Shown: positions 41,650-50,372 of the stretch, in pieces | How the letters are laid out: each line of letters starts with the position of its first letter | How positions within the stretch are numbered: position 1 is the stretch's first letter | DNA from: an uncultured Clostridia bacterium | Lineage (GTDB): Bacteria; Bacillota; Clostridia; Oscillospirales; CAG-272 | Length of the DNA stretch: 54,198 bases | Direction of reading: 5' to 3' | Assembly: GCA_944391805.1 (NCBI GenBank) | Contig: CALXUY010000044.1 | Location: forward strand, 1-54,198 | Translations under genes and position numbers: made by a program | Notes under the pieces: model-generated | The model's input: the letters and a program-made list of their open reading frames with translations, nothing else | What the model was told of the DNA's origin: nothing | Databases searched by the model: none

Positions 41650-42178
41650 ATGAAACCAGAAAAAACCATGCTCCGAAAGGCGGCTCTGCTGTTCCTGATC
41701 GCCGCAATGCTCTCTGTATTGCTTGCATCATGCAAAAGCCGAGAGCCGGAAGCCCCGCAGGGCACTGCCGCATCAACCGGTACACGCGCGCCGGATGAGA
41801 GCAGCGACCCCGGCGGAGAGGACTCCCCTCCGGTGGAGGTTCTGCCGGATGTCGACTACTCCGCCTTTGACTTCAAAATGCTTCTGCGCGACAACGACTA
41901 CTATGTTTCGGATATGTATGTGGAGGAACCTGACGCATCCTCCACACAGATGGATCAGGAGGTCTTCAGGCGCAATCAGGCGGTGCATGAGCGGTTGGGC
42001 ATTCAGTTCTCACTTGACCGCTCCTCCTCCAATAATCTGGATACCGATGCGCTCAACAGCATTCTGACCGGCATGAACGATTATGACCTGATCGCCAACC
42101 ACGGCCGGGGCATGTTTTCCTATGCCACCAACGGCGCGCTGGCAAACTGGTATGAGCTGGAGTGGGTCGATCTGCCAG
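41650..42178 (+). pseudogene. Truncated extracellular solute-binding lipoprotein (5' part only)
   Basis: The first about 175 codons of a solute-binding lipoprotein: signal peptide with lipobox LASC, a Ser/Pro/Gly linker, and DVDYSAFDFKMLLRDNDYYV, then LTGMNDYDLIANHGRGMFSY and the family-typical LANWYELEWVDLP. At about 42178 the homology ends and the frame runs out of phase through phosphoesterase sequence to a stop at 42345. The missing 300 residues include most of the ligand site, so the gene is not functional as a binding protein, though the chimeric 231-residue product could still be made. SD AAAGGAGG precedes the ATG. Confidence 0.75.
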
Positions 42179-42812
42179 TCACACCGAGTATTACAGGCAG
42201 GCGTATGAGCGGTATCTCAAGGAGCTGCCGGTGCCGGTGTATGTTCTGCCGGGCAATCATGACAGCTTTTCAAACGCCCAGTGGCTGGCAACCTTCGGGT
42301 ATTCCCGCCAGTTCAGTGTGGCCGTTGGCGATATGCTGTTTCTGATGCTGGATACCTTCGGAAACAGTGCCGGCAACGGGGAGAAGCTCCCGGTGGATCT
42401 GGACTGGGTCCGGAGTGAAATTGCAAAGTATCCGGAATATCGGGTTGTGATCTGCTCTCATTATTTCAGTAACGCGGATATTGCGGCATTGCAGGAAATT
42501 GCCGGGCAGAATTCCCGCGTTCTCGCGTTCTTTCATGGGCATACCCATCAGTATGAGGTCATCCCCGGGGCGGCTTATGTCATCAATGACGGTGCGGTTG
42601 CCTATACCGCGTTTACCGATGTATCGGGTACGGTCTGGAATTTTGGATATCTCGACCTGCGTTCGCTGTGGGGGTATCAGATTCTGGAATGGAGCGGGGA
42701 CGCCGCCGTTACCTATCGGGTTTTGCTGACGGCGGATTATCAGGCGACCAATATGCAATATACCGTGGAGTCCGACATCAGACAAACCGAAATCCCGCTC
42801 GGGCGGGACTGA
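42179..42812 (+). pseudogene. Metallophosphoesterase lacking its N-terminal third
   Basis: This frame carries the C-terminal two thirds of a calcineurin-like phosphoesterase: VYVLPGNHDSF, VVICSHYFSN and FHGHTHQYEV metal motifs are present. The first two metal motifs (D-x-H and GD), seen intact in the paralogous next gene, are missing because the sequence upstream is solute-binding lipoprotein. Alignment with the next gene places the break just before TEYYRQAYERYL. A GTG at 42162 could in principle start a 216-residue product, but without the first metal ligands it should be inactive. Confidence 0.75.
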
Positions 42813-42823
42813 AAGGAGGAGTT

Positions 42824-43735
42824 ATGCGAGTGCTTCTGGTATCCGATATGCATTATACCACAGAGGAAACGCATGACGAATTGAAGCGGCTGCACCCGGA
42901 GGCGAATGCTTCGCTGGCCGCGGGCAGCGCCTTTGGCTATACCCAGCATGAGAAGGTGCAAAAGGTGCTGCAGGCCATTCTGTGGGAGCACGAAAGGTCG
43001 CCTTTGGATCTGGTTCTGGTGCTGGGCGATCTTTCGCTTGACGATTTCGGCTTCCGGAACCTGCCCGATAACTATTGCCGCAGATTTCTGGAGGAGTGTA
43101 TGCGCAAATGCCCATGCCCGGCCTATGCGCTTCCCGGAAATCATGACAGCTATCCGGAGCGGCAGTGGAGGGAGGTGTTCGGATATGGCAGACAGTATGC
43201 GTTGGAGCGGGGAGGGGCATTGTTTGTGATGCTGGATCATTTCCGTACCTGTCCTGCGGCAGGGGCTTCCGGCTCCCCCTATACGCCGGCCGACACAGCG
43301 TTCCTGTCAGAGGTGCTGGCGGCGCATCCAGGAATGCCGGTCTTTCTCTGCGCACATCATGTTCAGGAGGCAGGGGAGAGCGAGGAATTCCGCCGGATCG
43401 TGCGGGAGAACAGGAATATCGTCTGTCTCTTCCGCGGCCACACGCACCGCAATGCGGTGATCCGGCTGGATGAGAGCTATGGGGAAAAATATTTGATCGA
43501 CATTGGCGGCTATGCCTACAACGGCATGGTCATCAACGGCCGCTACAGCTTCGGGCAGCTTGACCCGGCGTGGGCATGGGGATACCAGATGCTGGAGCTG
43601 GGAGAGGGCGCCGCACGCCTGTATCACCGCAAGCCTGCCATGCATTACAGCGCCGACAACGGGGAATTTGATTTGCCGGAGTGTATTTCCGGTAAACTGG
43701 AAATCCCGTTGCCGACGGCAGTCCGCACGGTGTGA
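42824..43735 (+). CDS. Calcineurin-like metallophosphoesterase
   Basis: A 303-residue phosphoesterase with the full set of metal-binding motifs: D-x-H in VSDMHY (Asp8, His10), GDLSLDD, GNHDS, CAHHV and GHTHRN. There is no signal peptide, so it is cytoplasmic. The ATG at 42824 follows AAAGGAGGA. It is a tandem paralogue of the broken copy just upstream. Substrates of this family range from phospho-sugars to cyclic nucleotides and cannot be told from sequence. Two hairpins downstream end the unit. Confidence 0.87.
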   Translation: MRVLLVSDMHYTTEETHDELKRLHPEANASLAAGSAFGYTQHEKVQKVLQAILWEHERSPLDLVLVLGDLSLDDFGFRNLPDNYCRRFLEECMRKCPCPAYALPGNHDSYPERQWREVFGYGRQYALERGGALFVMLDHFRTCPAAGASGSPYTPADTAFLSEVLAAHPGMPVFLCAHHVQEAGESEEFRRIVRENRNIVCLFRGHTHRNAVIRLDESYGEKYLIDIGGYAYNGMVINGRYSFGQLDPAWAWGYQMLELGEGAARLYHRKPAMHYSADNGEFDLPECISGKLEIPLPTAVRTV

Positions 43736-43749
43736 CGACCGGCGCACCT

Positions 43750-43830
43750 CCGGAAAAACGGCTTTTCCGGTCATCCAAAAGCGCATCCGGCGGGATTGGC
43801 TTGCCCTATGCGGGGGGAGCCAATCCCGCC
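43750..43830 (+). terminator. Two hairpins after the metallophosphoesterase gene
   Basis: CCGGAAAA-ACGGC-TTTTCCGG (43750-43770), then a perfect 13-bp stem GGCGGGATTGGCT / AGCCAATCCCGCC (43789-43801 with 43818-43830). Neither has a long T-run, but together they are the likely end of the operon. Confidence 0.55.
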
Positions 43831-43931
43831 TTGTCAATGTGAACGGAAGCCCATTTTGCATGGCGCAAATAGGGCCGGAGAATCCGTTTCGTCGAAGATT
43901 GACGCCGGTTGCATAATTTTCATTCTATATG

Positions 43932-43960
43932 TTGCAATTTCCGAAAAAAGATGTTATAAT
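43932..43960 (+). promoter_or_regulatory. Sigma-A promoter of the DUF4190 gene
   Basis: TTGCAA (43932-43937), 17-base spacer, TATAAT (43955-43960), 36 bases before the ATG at 43997. Confidence 0.78.
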
Positions 43961-43996
43961 AAAGGCAACATCTTTCACGAGAAAGGAATCTCAGCA

Positions 43997-44410
43997 ATGG
44001 ACAACAATCCGTTCGGTTATCAAAACAACAATGCTCCGTTTGAGCCGGGCACGCCGTTTTCACCGCCGCCGCAAAACAATGCAAACGGGTATGCCATCGC
44101 TTCGCTCTCACTCGGCATTGCCTCGGTTTGCGTCGGCTTCCTGTGCTGCTGCTTTGCCGTGTTCATCGTGCTTGCCGGCATTTGCGGTGTGCTTGCCATT
44201 GTGTTTGCCATCGTTGCCAAGCACGAGGCAGACGGAAAAATGCCGAATATGGCCCTTGCCGGACTGGTGCTCGGCATCATCGGCATTGTTCTCTGCATCC
44301 TGCTGCTCCTGTTTGCCTTTGTGATACAGGTTTACAATATGGAGCTGATTGAGGAGCTTTATCGCGATCTGGGCCTGGAATTTGATCCTGACGCTTATCC
44401 ATACGAGTAA
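43997..44410 (+). CDS. DUF4190 domain membrane protein
   Basis: A 137-residue protein with a Pro/Asn-rich cytosolic N-terminus (NNPFGYQNNNAPFEPGTPFS) and two to three hydrophobic helices around ASLSLGIASVCVGFLCCCFA and LAGLVLGIIGIVLCILLLLF, joined by KHEADGKMPN. This is the DUF4190 pattern common in Firmicutes. The function is unknown. The ATG at 43997 has AAAGGAATC upstream and its own promoter. The gene stands alone between hairpins. Confidence 0.8.
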   Translation: MDNNPFGYQNNNAPFEPGTPFSPPPQNNANGYAIASLSLGIASVCVGFLCCCFAVFIVLAGICGVLAIVFAIVAKHEADGKMPNMALAGLVLGIIGIVLCILLLLFAFVIQVYNMELIEELYRDLGLEFDPDAYPYE

Positions 44411-44454
44411 CCCGCGCGCAGTCCTTGCCCGCAGGCGCGGTGACAAAGCGAAAG

Positions 44455-44552
44455 GGCGTCCGCCTGACGGACTTGCGCGGACGCCTTGCTTGCCTGCGCG
44501 GAGACCGCGCGCCCTGCTGCTCCCACGAATACAGCCGTTTCGTGGGAGCGGC
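44455..44552 (+). terminator. Tandem hairpins after the DUF4190 gene
   Basis: GGCGTCCGC / GCGGACGCC (about 44455-44485) and CTCCCACGAA / TTCGTGGGAG (about 44520-44550) form two strong stems. The T-runs are short, so this is termination by stable structure or a paired regulatory region before the aldo/keto reductase gene. Confidence 0.5.
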
Positions 44553-44621
44553 TTTCGTATCCTGACCGAACCGTTATTTTGATTGATTTGATTGGCCGAT
44601 TGCGGCCGGAAGGAGTTGCTG

Positions 44622-45647
44622 ATGTTGACCGTTACCCTTGGCAGAACCGGGATTGTTTCTCCGAAAAATGCGTTTGGCGCGCTTCCCGTGCAGCGTGTGA
44701 CCGATGCGGAGGCCGTGCGACTGCTGCAAAAGGCATATCACGGGGGCTTTACCTTTTTTGATTCGGCCCGGGCTTATTCCGACAGTGAGCACAAGCTGGG
44801 GCTGGCCTTTGCCGGGATCCGGGACCGGATTACCATTGCCACCAAGACCGGTGCGCAGAACGCGGAGCAGCTCCGGCGCGATCTTGCGCGCAGCCTCCGG
44901 GAGCTTGGCACCGATTATATCGATCTTTACCAATTTCACAATCCTGCCTTCTGTCCCAGGCCCGGGGACGGCACCGGCCTGTATGAGGCGATGCTCGAGG
45001 CGCGGGAGCAGGGAAAGATCCGGCACATCGGCATCACCAATCACCGGCTGCACGTGGCGAGGGAGGCCGTGGAATCCGGTCTGTATGAGACGCTGCAGTT
45101 TCCGTTCTGTTACCTTGCCACACAGGCTGAGCTGGAGCTGGTGGAGCTGTGCCGGGCCAACCATGTGGGCTTTATTGCCATGAAGGGGCTCTCGGGCGGA
45201 TTGATTACCAGATCCGACGCAGCCTTTGCATGGATGCGGCAATATCCGAATGTTCTGCCCATCTGGGGCATTCAGCGGGAGAATGAGCTGGATGAGTTCC
45301 TCTCCTACATGGAGAACCCGCCCGAGCTGACCGACGCGCTCCGTGCGGTCGCCGAACGCGACCGCCGCGAGCTGCTGGGGGATTTCTGCCGGGGCTGCGG
45401 CTACTGTATGCCCTGTCCGGCGGGAATCGAAATCAACAATTGCGCACGGATGTCGCAGCTGATCCGCCGCAGTCCGTCGGCCGGCTGGCTCACGCCCGAA
45501 AGTCAGGCCAAAATGATGCGGATTGAGCAATGCATTGGCTGCGGGCAATGCAAGGCAAAATGCCCCTATGGGTTGGATACGCCGGAGCTGCTCCGGCGCA
45601 ATCTTGCCGATTACCGGCGGATTCTGTCCGGGGAGGTGCAGGTGTAG
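44622..45647 (+). CDS. Aldo/keto reductase with C-terminal 4Fe-4S domain
   Basis: A 341-residue oxidoreductase. The first 250 residues are an aldo/keto reductase barrel (NAFGALPVQRVTDAEAVRLL, FFDSARAYSDSEHKLG with the catalytic Asp/Tyr, and a LGTDYIDLYQFHN strand). The C-terminal 80 residues carry two ferredoxin-like cysteine clusters: CRGCGYCMPCP and CIGCGQCKAKCP. This fused form is common in anaerobes and likely passes electrons between ferredoxin and a carbonyl substrate. ATG at 44622 after GGAAGGAG. Confidence 0.9.
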   Translation: MLTVTLGRTGIVSPKNAFGALPVQRVTDAEAVRLLQKAYHGGFTFFDSARAYSDSEHKLGLAFAGIRDRITIATKTGAQNAEQLRRDLARSLRELGTDYIDLYQFHNPAFCPRPGDGTGLYEAMLEAREQGKIRHIGITNHRLHVAREAVESGLYETLQFPFCYLATQAELELVELCRANHVGFIAMKGLSGGLITRSDAAFAWMRQYPNVLPIWGIQRENELDEFLSYMENPPELTDALRAVAERDRRELLGDFCRGCGYCMPCPAGIEINNCARMSQLIRRSPSAGWLTPESQAKMMRIEQCIGCGQCKAKCPYGLDTPELLRRNLADYRRILSGEVQV

Positions 45648-45861
45648 CGGCCTACAGGGAATTGCATCAACGTTCGGAGCGCGGCGCTGCGGGCCTGCCA
45701 TGTGCAGCCTGCGGCGGCAGCCATACCGCGTTCCGTGGGATGTTCATGCAGATCAGGCATTGGACGTACGGCGGATTCGTCCGCCTTCCACTGCTCTGCG
45801 GCATTTGCCCGCATGATGCAGGGGACGGATCAATGCCTGCGGTGAAAAAAGAGGAGGCAGT

Positions 45862-46647
45862 ATGATCGATTATTCGGAAATCAATGCAAAAACGTGGGAT
45901 ATGTGGGCAAAAAACGGCTGCGAATGGTCGGTTCCCATCTCGTACGAGGCGTATCTGGCGGCCGACGAGCGCAGCTTTCAGGTGTTTCTCACTCCGTGCG
46001 TACCGGTTCCGCATGAATGGTTTGGCGGTCTGCAGGGAAAAAGTCTGCTCGGCCTTGCCAGCGGGGGTGGGCAGCAGATGCCGGTTTTTGCCAAGCTGGG
46101 CGCCGCTTGTACCGTGTTCGATTATTCCGAACAGCAGCTTGCGGCCGAGCGGATGGTTGCCGCACGCGAGGGATACGCGATTCAAATCGTGCGGGGAGAT
46201 ATGACAAAACGCCTGCCGTTTGACGATGAGAGCTTTGATCTCATTTTTCATCCGGTTTCCAATTGCTATGTGGAAGATGTGAGCCATGTATGGAGCGAAT
46301 GCTTCCGGGTTCTCCGGCCTGGCGGCCGTCTGCTTGCGGGCTTTGACAACGGCGTCAATTTTCTGTGTGAGGAAAACGAGCCGTTGAAAATTGTCAACAG
46401 GCTTCCCTTCAACCCGCTGCGGATGCCCCGGGAAATCCTCGAGGCCATGCTCCGGAATGGAGAGGGGGTTCAGTTCGGCCACACGATGGAGGAGCAGCTG
46501 GGAGGTCAGCTTTCGGCCGGATTGGTACTGAAGGCGCTTTACGAGGACCGCGACCGACCGGGCGGTGCGGAGATTGGCAATTATCTGCCGCAGTATATGG
46601 CCACACTGGCTGTCAGGCCGGCTCCCGGTGCCGGGGAACTGCTTTGA
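45862..46647 (+). CDS. Class I SAM-dependent methyltransferase
   Basis: A 261-residue methyltransferase with the SAM-binding motif LLGLASGGGQQMPVFAKLGA (glycine loop), the acidic strand-end TVFDYSEQQL, the motif LPFDDESFDLIFHPVSNCYV and the post-motif FRVLRPGGRLLAGFD. The substrate is unknown; the family includes small-molecule and RNA methylases. A purine-rich site (AAAGAGGAGG) precedes the ATG. It stands in its own unit downstream of a 214-base gap in which I see no gene. Confidence 0.87.
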   Translation: MIDYSEINAKTWDMWAKNGCEWSVPISYEAYLAADERSFQVFLTPCVPVPHEWFGGLQGKSLLGLASGGGQQMPVFAKLGAACTVFDYSEQQLAAERMVAAREGYAIQIVRGDMTKRLPFDDESFDLIFHPVSNCYVEDVSHVWSECFRVLRPGGRLLAGFDNGVNFLCEENEPLKIVNRLPFNPLRMPREILEAMLRNGEGVQFGHTMEEQLGGQLSAGLVLKALYEDRDRPGGAEIGNYLPQYMATLAVRPAPGAGELL

Positions 46648-46660
46648 ATGTGTGATGGCC

Positions 46661-46689
46661 TTGACAGCCGGGCCAAAATATGGTATACT
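46661..46689 (+). promoter_or_regulatory. Sigma-A promoter of the GNAT gene at 46724
   Basis: Consensus TTGACA (46661-46666), 17-base spacer, TATACT (46684-46689), 35 bases before the ATG. Confidence 0.8.
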
Positions 46690-46723
46690 GTTCCAAATTC
46701 CGGAAAGTGGAGGAGATGAAAGT

Positions 46724-47344
46724 ATGTGTGAAATCATTCGCCTGTCAGGGCCGGAGGATTATGCCGAAACCGAGCAACTGGCGCGGGAGGCCTTCTGGAA
46801 CGTTTACCGCCCCGGCTGCATGGAGCATCTGGTGCTCCGTCGGCTGCGAAGCTCCCCGGATTTCATCCCGGAGCTGGATTATGTGATTGAGGAAAACGGC
46901 CGGCTTGCGGCGCAGATTGTATATGCGCGCTGTCGGGTTGTGGGAGAAGGAAACGTATCCCGAAACGCCGCGCTGTTCGGCCCGGTCAGTGTTCTGCCGG
47001 AGCTGCAGGGAAGGGGATACGGCAGCCGCCTGATCTCCTATACGCTGGAAAAGGCAAAAGAACTGGGCTTTCCTGCTGTGCTGATCACTGGGGCTCCCGC
47101 GTATTACAGCCGCTTTGGCTTTGTCAGCGCCGCACGGTATGGCATCCGGCTTGCCGGTGCTCCCAAAGACGAGGAATGCCCCTATTTTATGATCATGGCA
47201 CTGGATGAAGAGAGGGCAAGGCAGCTTGAAGGGGTGTGGGTGGAGCCGGAGGCATACCATGTCACCGATGAGGAGGTCGAGCTGTTCGACCGGCAGTTCC
47301 CGCCCAAACGCAAGGAGAAGCGGCCGGGGCAGTTGGACGGATGA
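46724..47344 (+). CDS. GNAT N-acetyltransferase (YhbS-like)
   Basis: A 206-residue acetyltransferase of the YhbS/COG3153 kind: YAETEQLAREAFWNVYRPGC start, FGPVSVLPELQGRGYGSRLI (acetyl-CoA motif Q-G-R-G-Y-G) and AVLITGAPAYYSRFGFVSA as the family hallmark near residue 125-145. The substrate is unknown. ATG at 46724, preceded by GGAGG and by a near-consensus promoter. It converges on the AraC-type gene at 47403. Confidence 0.85.
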   Translation: MCEIIRLSGPEDYAETEQLAREAFWNVYRPGCMEHLVLRRLRSSPDFIPELDYVIEENGRLAAQIVYARCRVVGEGNVSRNAALFGPVSVLPELQGRGYGSRLISYTLEKAKELGFPAVLITGAPAYYSRFGFVSAARYGIRLAGAPKDEECPYFMIMALDEERARQLEGVWVEPEAYHVTDEEVELFDRQFPPKRKEKRPGQLDG

Positions 47345-47402
47345 CCGGTTGGGATACAGCGTCTGGCCGGTGTAGCAGCCGGGCGGGACACTGCAGGGGC
47401 GT

Positions 47403-48284
47403 TCAGCCTTTGCCTTTTCGCTCGGCGTTTGCCGTTTCGCCGGCCTGCTGCAGGCTGGGGGCGGCTCCGTATTCCCTTTTGTAGGCGCGGCTGAGATTCT
47501 GTACGGTGGAATAGTTGAGCATCTCCGCAATCTGCGTGAGGCTGAGCTTGCCCTCATCCATCAGCCGCCGGGCCATCTTCAGGCGGCGGAGGCGGTAGTA
47601 ATCCGCGAGTGTCTGACCGGTGGTCCGTTTGAACAGCGCCGAGAGGTAGCTGTAGTTGTAGCGCAGCGCGTCCGAAAGCTCCTCAAGCGATTGCAGCGAG
47701 AAAACGTGGGTATCGATGTAGTTCATCATCTGGTAGCAGAGCATATCCGGGTGCGAGGCATGGCCGGAGGGCTTTTGCGCCTCATGCGCGCCGAACGCGC
47801 GGATCAGGTAGATGACCGTTTGCTCGCAGATGCTTTGCAGCAGTCGCCCGGAATGCGGCCCCGCGCTGGTGATCTCCTGAATGGCGTTCTGCACCAGGTA
47901 TCCCACCCGCTCCTCCCGGATCACGCGGCTCTCTGCAGGCATATGGGTGAGTGCAATGCCGTTCAGCTCCCGGAGCAGCTCGGGGTCGGAGAGGTAAAAG
48001 GAGAAAAAGTCGTATTCCAGCGGGTCATTCTCTGCCGAAACAATGCCGTGCAGGTCGGCGGGAAAGGACAGGTGAATGTCCCCCCGTCTGACCGGAACCG
48101 ACGCCTGATTGGTGAAGATCTCTCCGGTGCCCGAGGTGACCACGGTCAGCTCAAACCAGTTCCGGTGAGAGTGGGGGTCAATTCTCCCGCCGGGCTTGCA
48201 GTAAAGCCTGCCTGCCTGAATCACCTGATATGCTCCAAAAACCAACGGCTGATCGAAATAATTGTCGAGATGGTACCGGTTCAT
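47403..48284 (-). CDS. AraC-family regulator with cupin sensor domain
   Basis: A 293-residue regulator. The N-terminal 110 residues form a cupin fold with the metal/sugar-binding style motif GGRIDPHSHRNWFEL, as in AraC/RhaS-type sugar sensors. The C-terminal 100 residues contain the double helix-turn-helix (LEELSDALRYNYSYLSALFK and LTQIAEMLNYSTVQNLSRAY). It is divergent from the Gfo/Idh/MocA operon and most likely activates it in response to a sugar or sugar acid. It starts with ATG at 48284, preceded by GGAGGG. Confidence 0.92.
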   Translation of the reverse strand: MNRYHLDNYFDQPLVFGAYQVIQAGRLYCKPGGRIDPHSHRNWFELTVVTSGTGEIFTNQASVPVRRGDIHLSFPADLHGIVSAENDPLEYDFFSFYLSDPELLRELNGIALTHMPAESRVIREERVGYLVQNAIQEITSAGPHSGRLLQSICEQTVIYLIRAFGAHEAQKPSGHASHPDMLCYQMMNYIDTHVFSLQSLEELSDALRYNYSYLSALFKRTTGQTLADYYRLRRLKMARRLMDEGKLSLTQIAEMLNYSTVQNLSRAYKREYGAAPSLQQAGETANAERKGKG

Positions 48285-48388
48285 TGCAATCCCTCCGTAT
48301 TGGGGATATTTTTTATCCTCATTATAGCATATCCCGGCACAAAAATCAACATCTAAAACAATGATACATTTTTGATAAAGAACGGATA

Positions 48389-48417
48389 TTTACAAATTCC
48401 CGCATTCATTGTATAAT
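48389..48417 (+). promoter_or_regulatory. Promoter of the dehydrogenase operon
   Basis: TTTACA (48389-48394), 17-base spacer, TATAAT (48412-48417) in the divergent region beside the cupin/AraC gene. Confidence 0.75.
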
Positions 48418-48468
48418 GAAAGCAATACACTGAATACGGCCGTTGAGGCCTCAAAGGAGGAATACATC

Positions 48469-49536
48469 GTGAAAAATGAACAGGTCATTGCTGTTGTCGG
48501 CTGCGGGAGAATTGCCCAGAACGCCCACTTTCCGGCCTTTTCACAAATCGAAGGACTGCGGGTGAAGTACGCCTGTGATCTGATCCCCGAAAAGGCGGAA
48601 GCCATGAAGGAAAAATATGCTTTTGTAGAGCAGGCTATCACCGACTACCGCGTTGCGCTGGACGACCCGGAGGTGCAGGCCGTGTATGTGCTCACTCCGA
48701 ACTATGCGCACTACACGGTTACGATGGACGCCCTGCGCGCGGGCAAGCATGTGTTCTGCGAAAAGCCGGTCACCGTCAATTATCCGCTGTCCTGCGAAAT
48801 GGCACAGGAGGCTGACCGTCAGGGGAAAATCCTCAACATCGGCGTCTGCAACCGCTATCACAAATCGGTGGAAATGCTGGAGCAGATGAACCGGGAGGGG
48901 AAGTTCGGCAAGCTCTATCACATCTATTGCTCCTTCCGCTCCTTCCGTTCGATCCCGGGTCTGGGCGGGCCGTTCACCACCAAGGCGCAGTCGGGAGGCG
49001 GCGTGCTGATCGACTGGGGCATCCACTTCTTCGATCTGATTCTCTATATCCTCGGCGATGCCAGAATCAAAAGTCTGACCTGCGACGCCTACTCCGAAAT
49101 GGCCAAGGATATGAAATCCTACCGTTACACCTCGATGTGGGCCGAGGATACCGCCGACGTGGAGCATGGTACCAACGATGTGGATGATTTTATCACCGGT
49201 TACATCCGTACCGACCGGGCAAGCATCTCCTTTAACGGCGCTTGGGCGCAGAATATTCATCAGGATGAAATGTTCATCGATTTTCTGGGAGATCGGGGAG
49301 GTGCGCGCCTGACCTACGGCAAGCGCTTTGAGTTCTATGACGGGCAGACCCTGCAAACCTTTGCGCCGGAATACGACATCCCTGATATGTATCTGCAGGA
49401 GAGCATTGCCTTTCTGGAGTCGGTCCGCACCGGCGTGAAGAACCGGAGCAACATCGACCGGGTGCTGGAAAGCGCCAAGCTGCTGGATGCGCTGTATGCC
49501 TCGGCCGCGCAGAAAAAGGAGTTGGAAGTACAGTGA
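48469..49536 (+). CDS. Gfo/Idh/MocA family NAD(P)-dependent oxidoreductase
   Basis: A 355-residue sugar dehydrogenase. NAD-binding motif VIAVVGCGRIAQNAHFPAF near residue 6, the EKP motif in HVFCEKPVTVNYP (about residue 105) and the GVCNRYHKSVEMLEQMN and WGIHFFDLILYILGD segments that hold the catalytic lysine/histidine region. The start is GTG at 48469, just after AAAGGAGG; an upstream ATG at 48409 lies inside the promoter. Likely substrates are a hexose, inositol or amino-sugar derivative. It overlaps the next gene by 4 bases (GTGA). Confidence 0.92.
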   Translation: MKNEQVIAVVGCGRIAQNAHFPAFSQIEGLRVKYACDLIPEKAEAMKEKYAFVEQAITDYRVALDDPEVQAVYVLTPNYAHYTVTMDALRAGKHVFCEKPVTVNYPLSCEMAQEADRQGKILNIGVCNRYHKSVEMLEQMNREGKFGKLYHIYCSFRSFRSIPGLGGPFTTKAQSGGGVLIDWGIHFFDLILYILGDARIKSLTCDAYSEMAKDMKSYRYTSMWAEDTADVEHGTNDVDDFITGYIRTDRASISFNGAWAQNIHQDEMFIDFLGDRGGARLTYGKRFEFYDGQTLQTFAPEYDIPDMYLQESIAFLESVRTGVKNRSNIDRVLESAKLLDALYASAAQKKELEVQ

Positions 49537-50357
49537 AAACAATCGGATTGATTGACCGTTATCTGAGCGAATGGCACGCCAATCATTACCCCGAATGGAT
49601 CCGGACGGCCGCCCGGGAGCTGGGGATGGATGCTGCCGTCTGTTATGCATGGGCGGAACGGGAGGTCTCGCCGAGGGACGGTGTTTCCACCGGGGAGTGG
49701 TGCCGGAACGCCGGGGTGGAGGAGTGCCGGAGCATCGGGGAGCTGTGCGAGAAGAGCGACGCTGTGATGATTCTCGCTCCGTCCGATCCCGAAACCCATC
49801 TGGCCTATGCCAAAGCCGTGCTACCGTATGGCAAGCCCACCTTTATCGACAAAACCTTTGCCCAGAATCTGGCGGAGGCAAGGGAAATCTTCCGGCTCGC
49901 CAGCGCGGCGGGCACCCCCGTGTTCAGCACCTCCGCGCTGCGCTGCGCCTCCGAATTACAGAACGTCGGCCCATTTGAACGCCTGACCATCACGGCCGGC
50001 GGCTCCAATCTGCCCGAATATATCGTGCATCCGCTCGAAATGGCGGTGGTGCTGTTGGGCGAGCCGGCGGAGGTGACACGAACAGAGGCACAGCCGGAGG
50101 GTGAATTCCATGCGGTGCTGCGGGGGAACAGCGGCCGGCAGGTGACCATTGCGTACCGGAGCGATCTGCGCTATACCCTGCGGGTGGACCGACCGGCCGG
50201 AGACGGGCAGAGCATTGCGGTGCGCTCGGATTATTTCGGAGAACTGATGAAAATGATACTGCGCTTCTTTGAAACCGGAGCCGCACCGTTCCCGCCCGAG
50301 CAGACGCTGGAGATCATGCGCCTGCGGGATGCGATTCTGGGCGCAGCGCATGAATAA
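49533..50357 (+). CDS. Second, shorter Gfo/Idh/MocA-like oxidoreductase
   Basis: A 274-residue relative of the Gfo/Idh/MocA family with a shortened C-domain. The nucleotide fold is suggested by KTIGLIDRYLSEWHANHYPE and DAVMILAPSDPETHLAYAKA, and a DKTFAQNLAEAREIF segment takes the place of the usual EKP motif (DKT). The exact glycine motif is not obvious, so catalysis may differ. GTG at 49533 overlaps the previous stop. Proteins of this kind often accompany a sugar isomerase and a full-length dehydrogenase. Confidence 0.78.
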   Translation: MKTIGLIDRYLSEWHANHYPEWIRTAARELGMDAAVCYAWAEREVSPRDGVSTGEWCRNAGVEECRSIGELCEKSDAVMILAPSDPETHLAYAKAVLPYGKPTFIDKTFAQNLAEAREIFRLASAAGTPVFSTSALRCASELQNVGPFERLTITAGGSNLPEYIVHPLEMAVVLLGEPAEVTRTEAQPEGEFHAVLRGNSGRQVTIAYRSDLRYTLRVDRPAGDGQSIAVRSDYFGELMKMILRFFETGAAPFPPEQTLEIMRLRDAILGAAHE

Positions 50358-50372
50358 AAGGAGAATTTGTAG

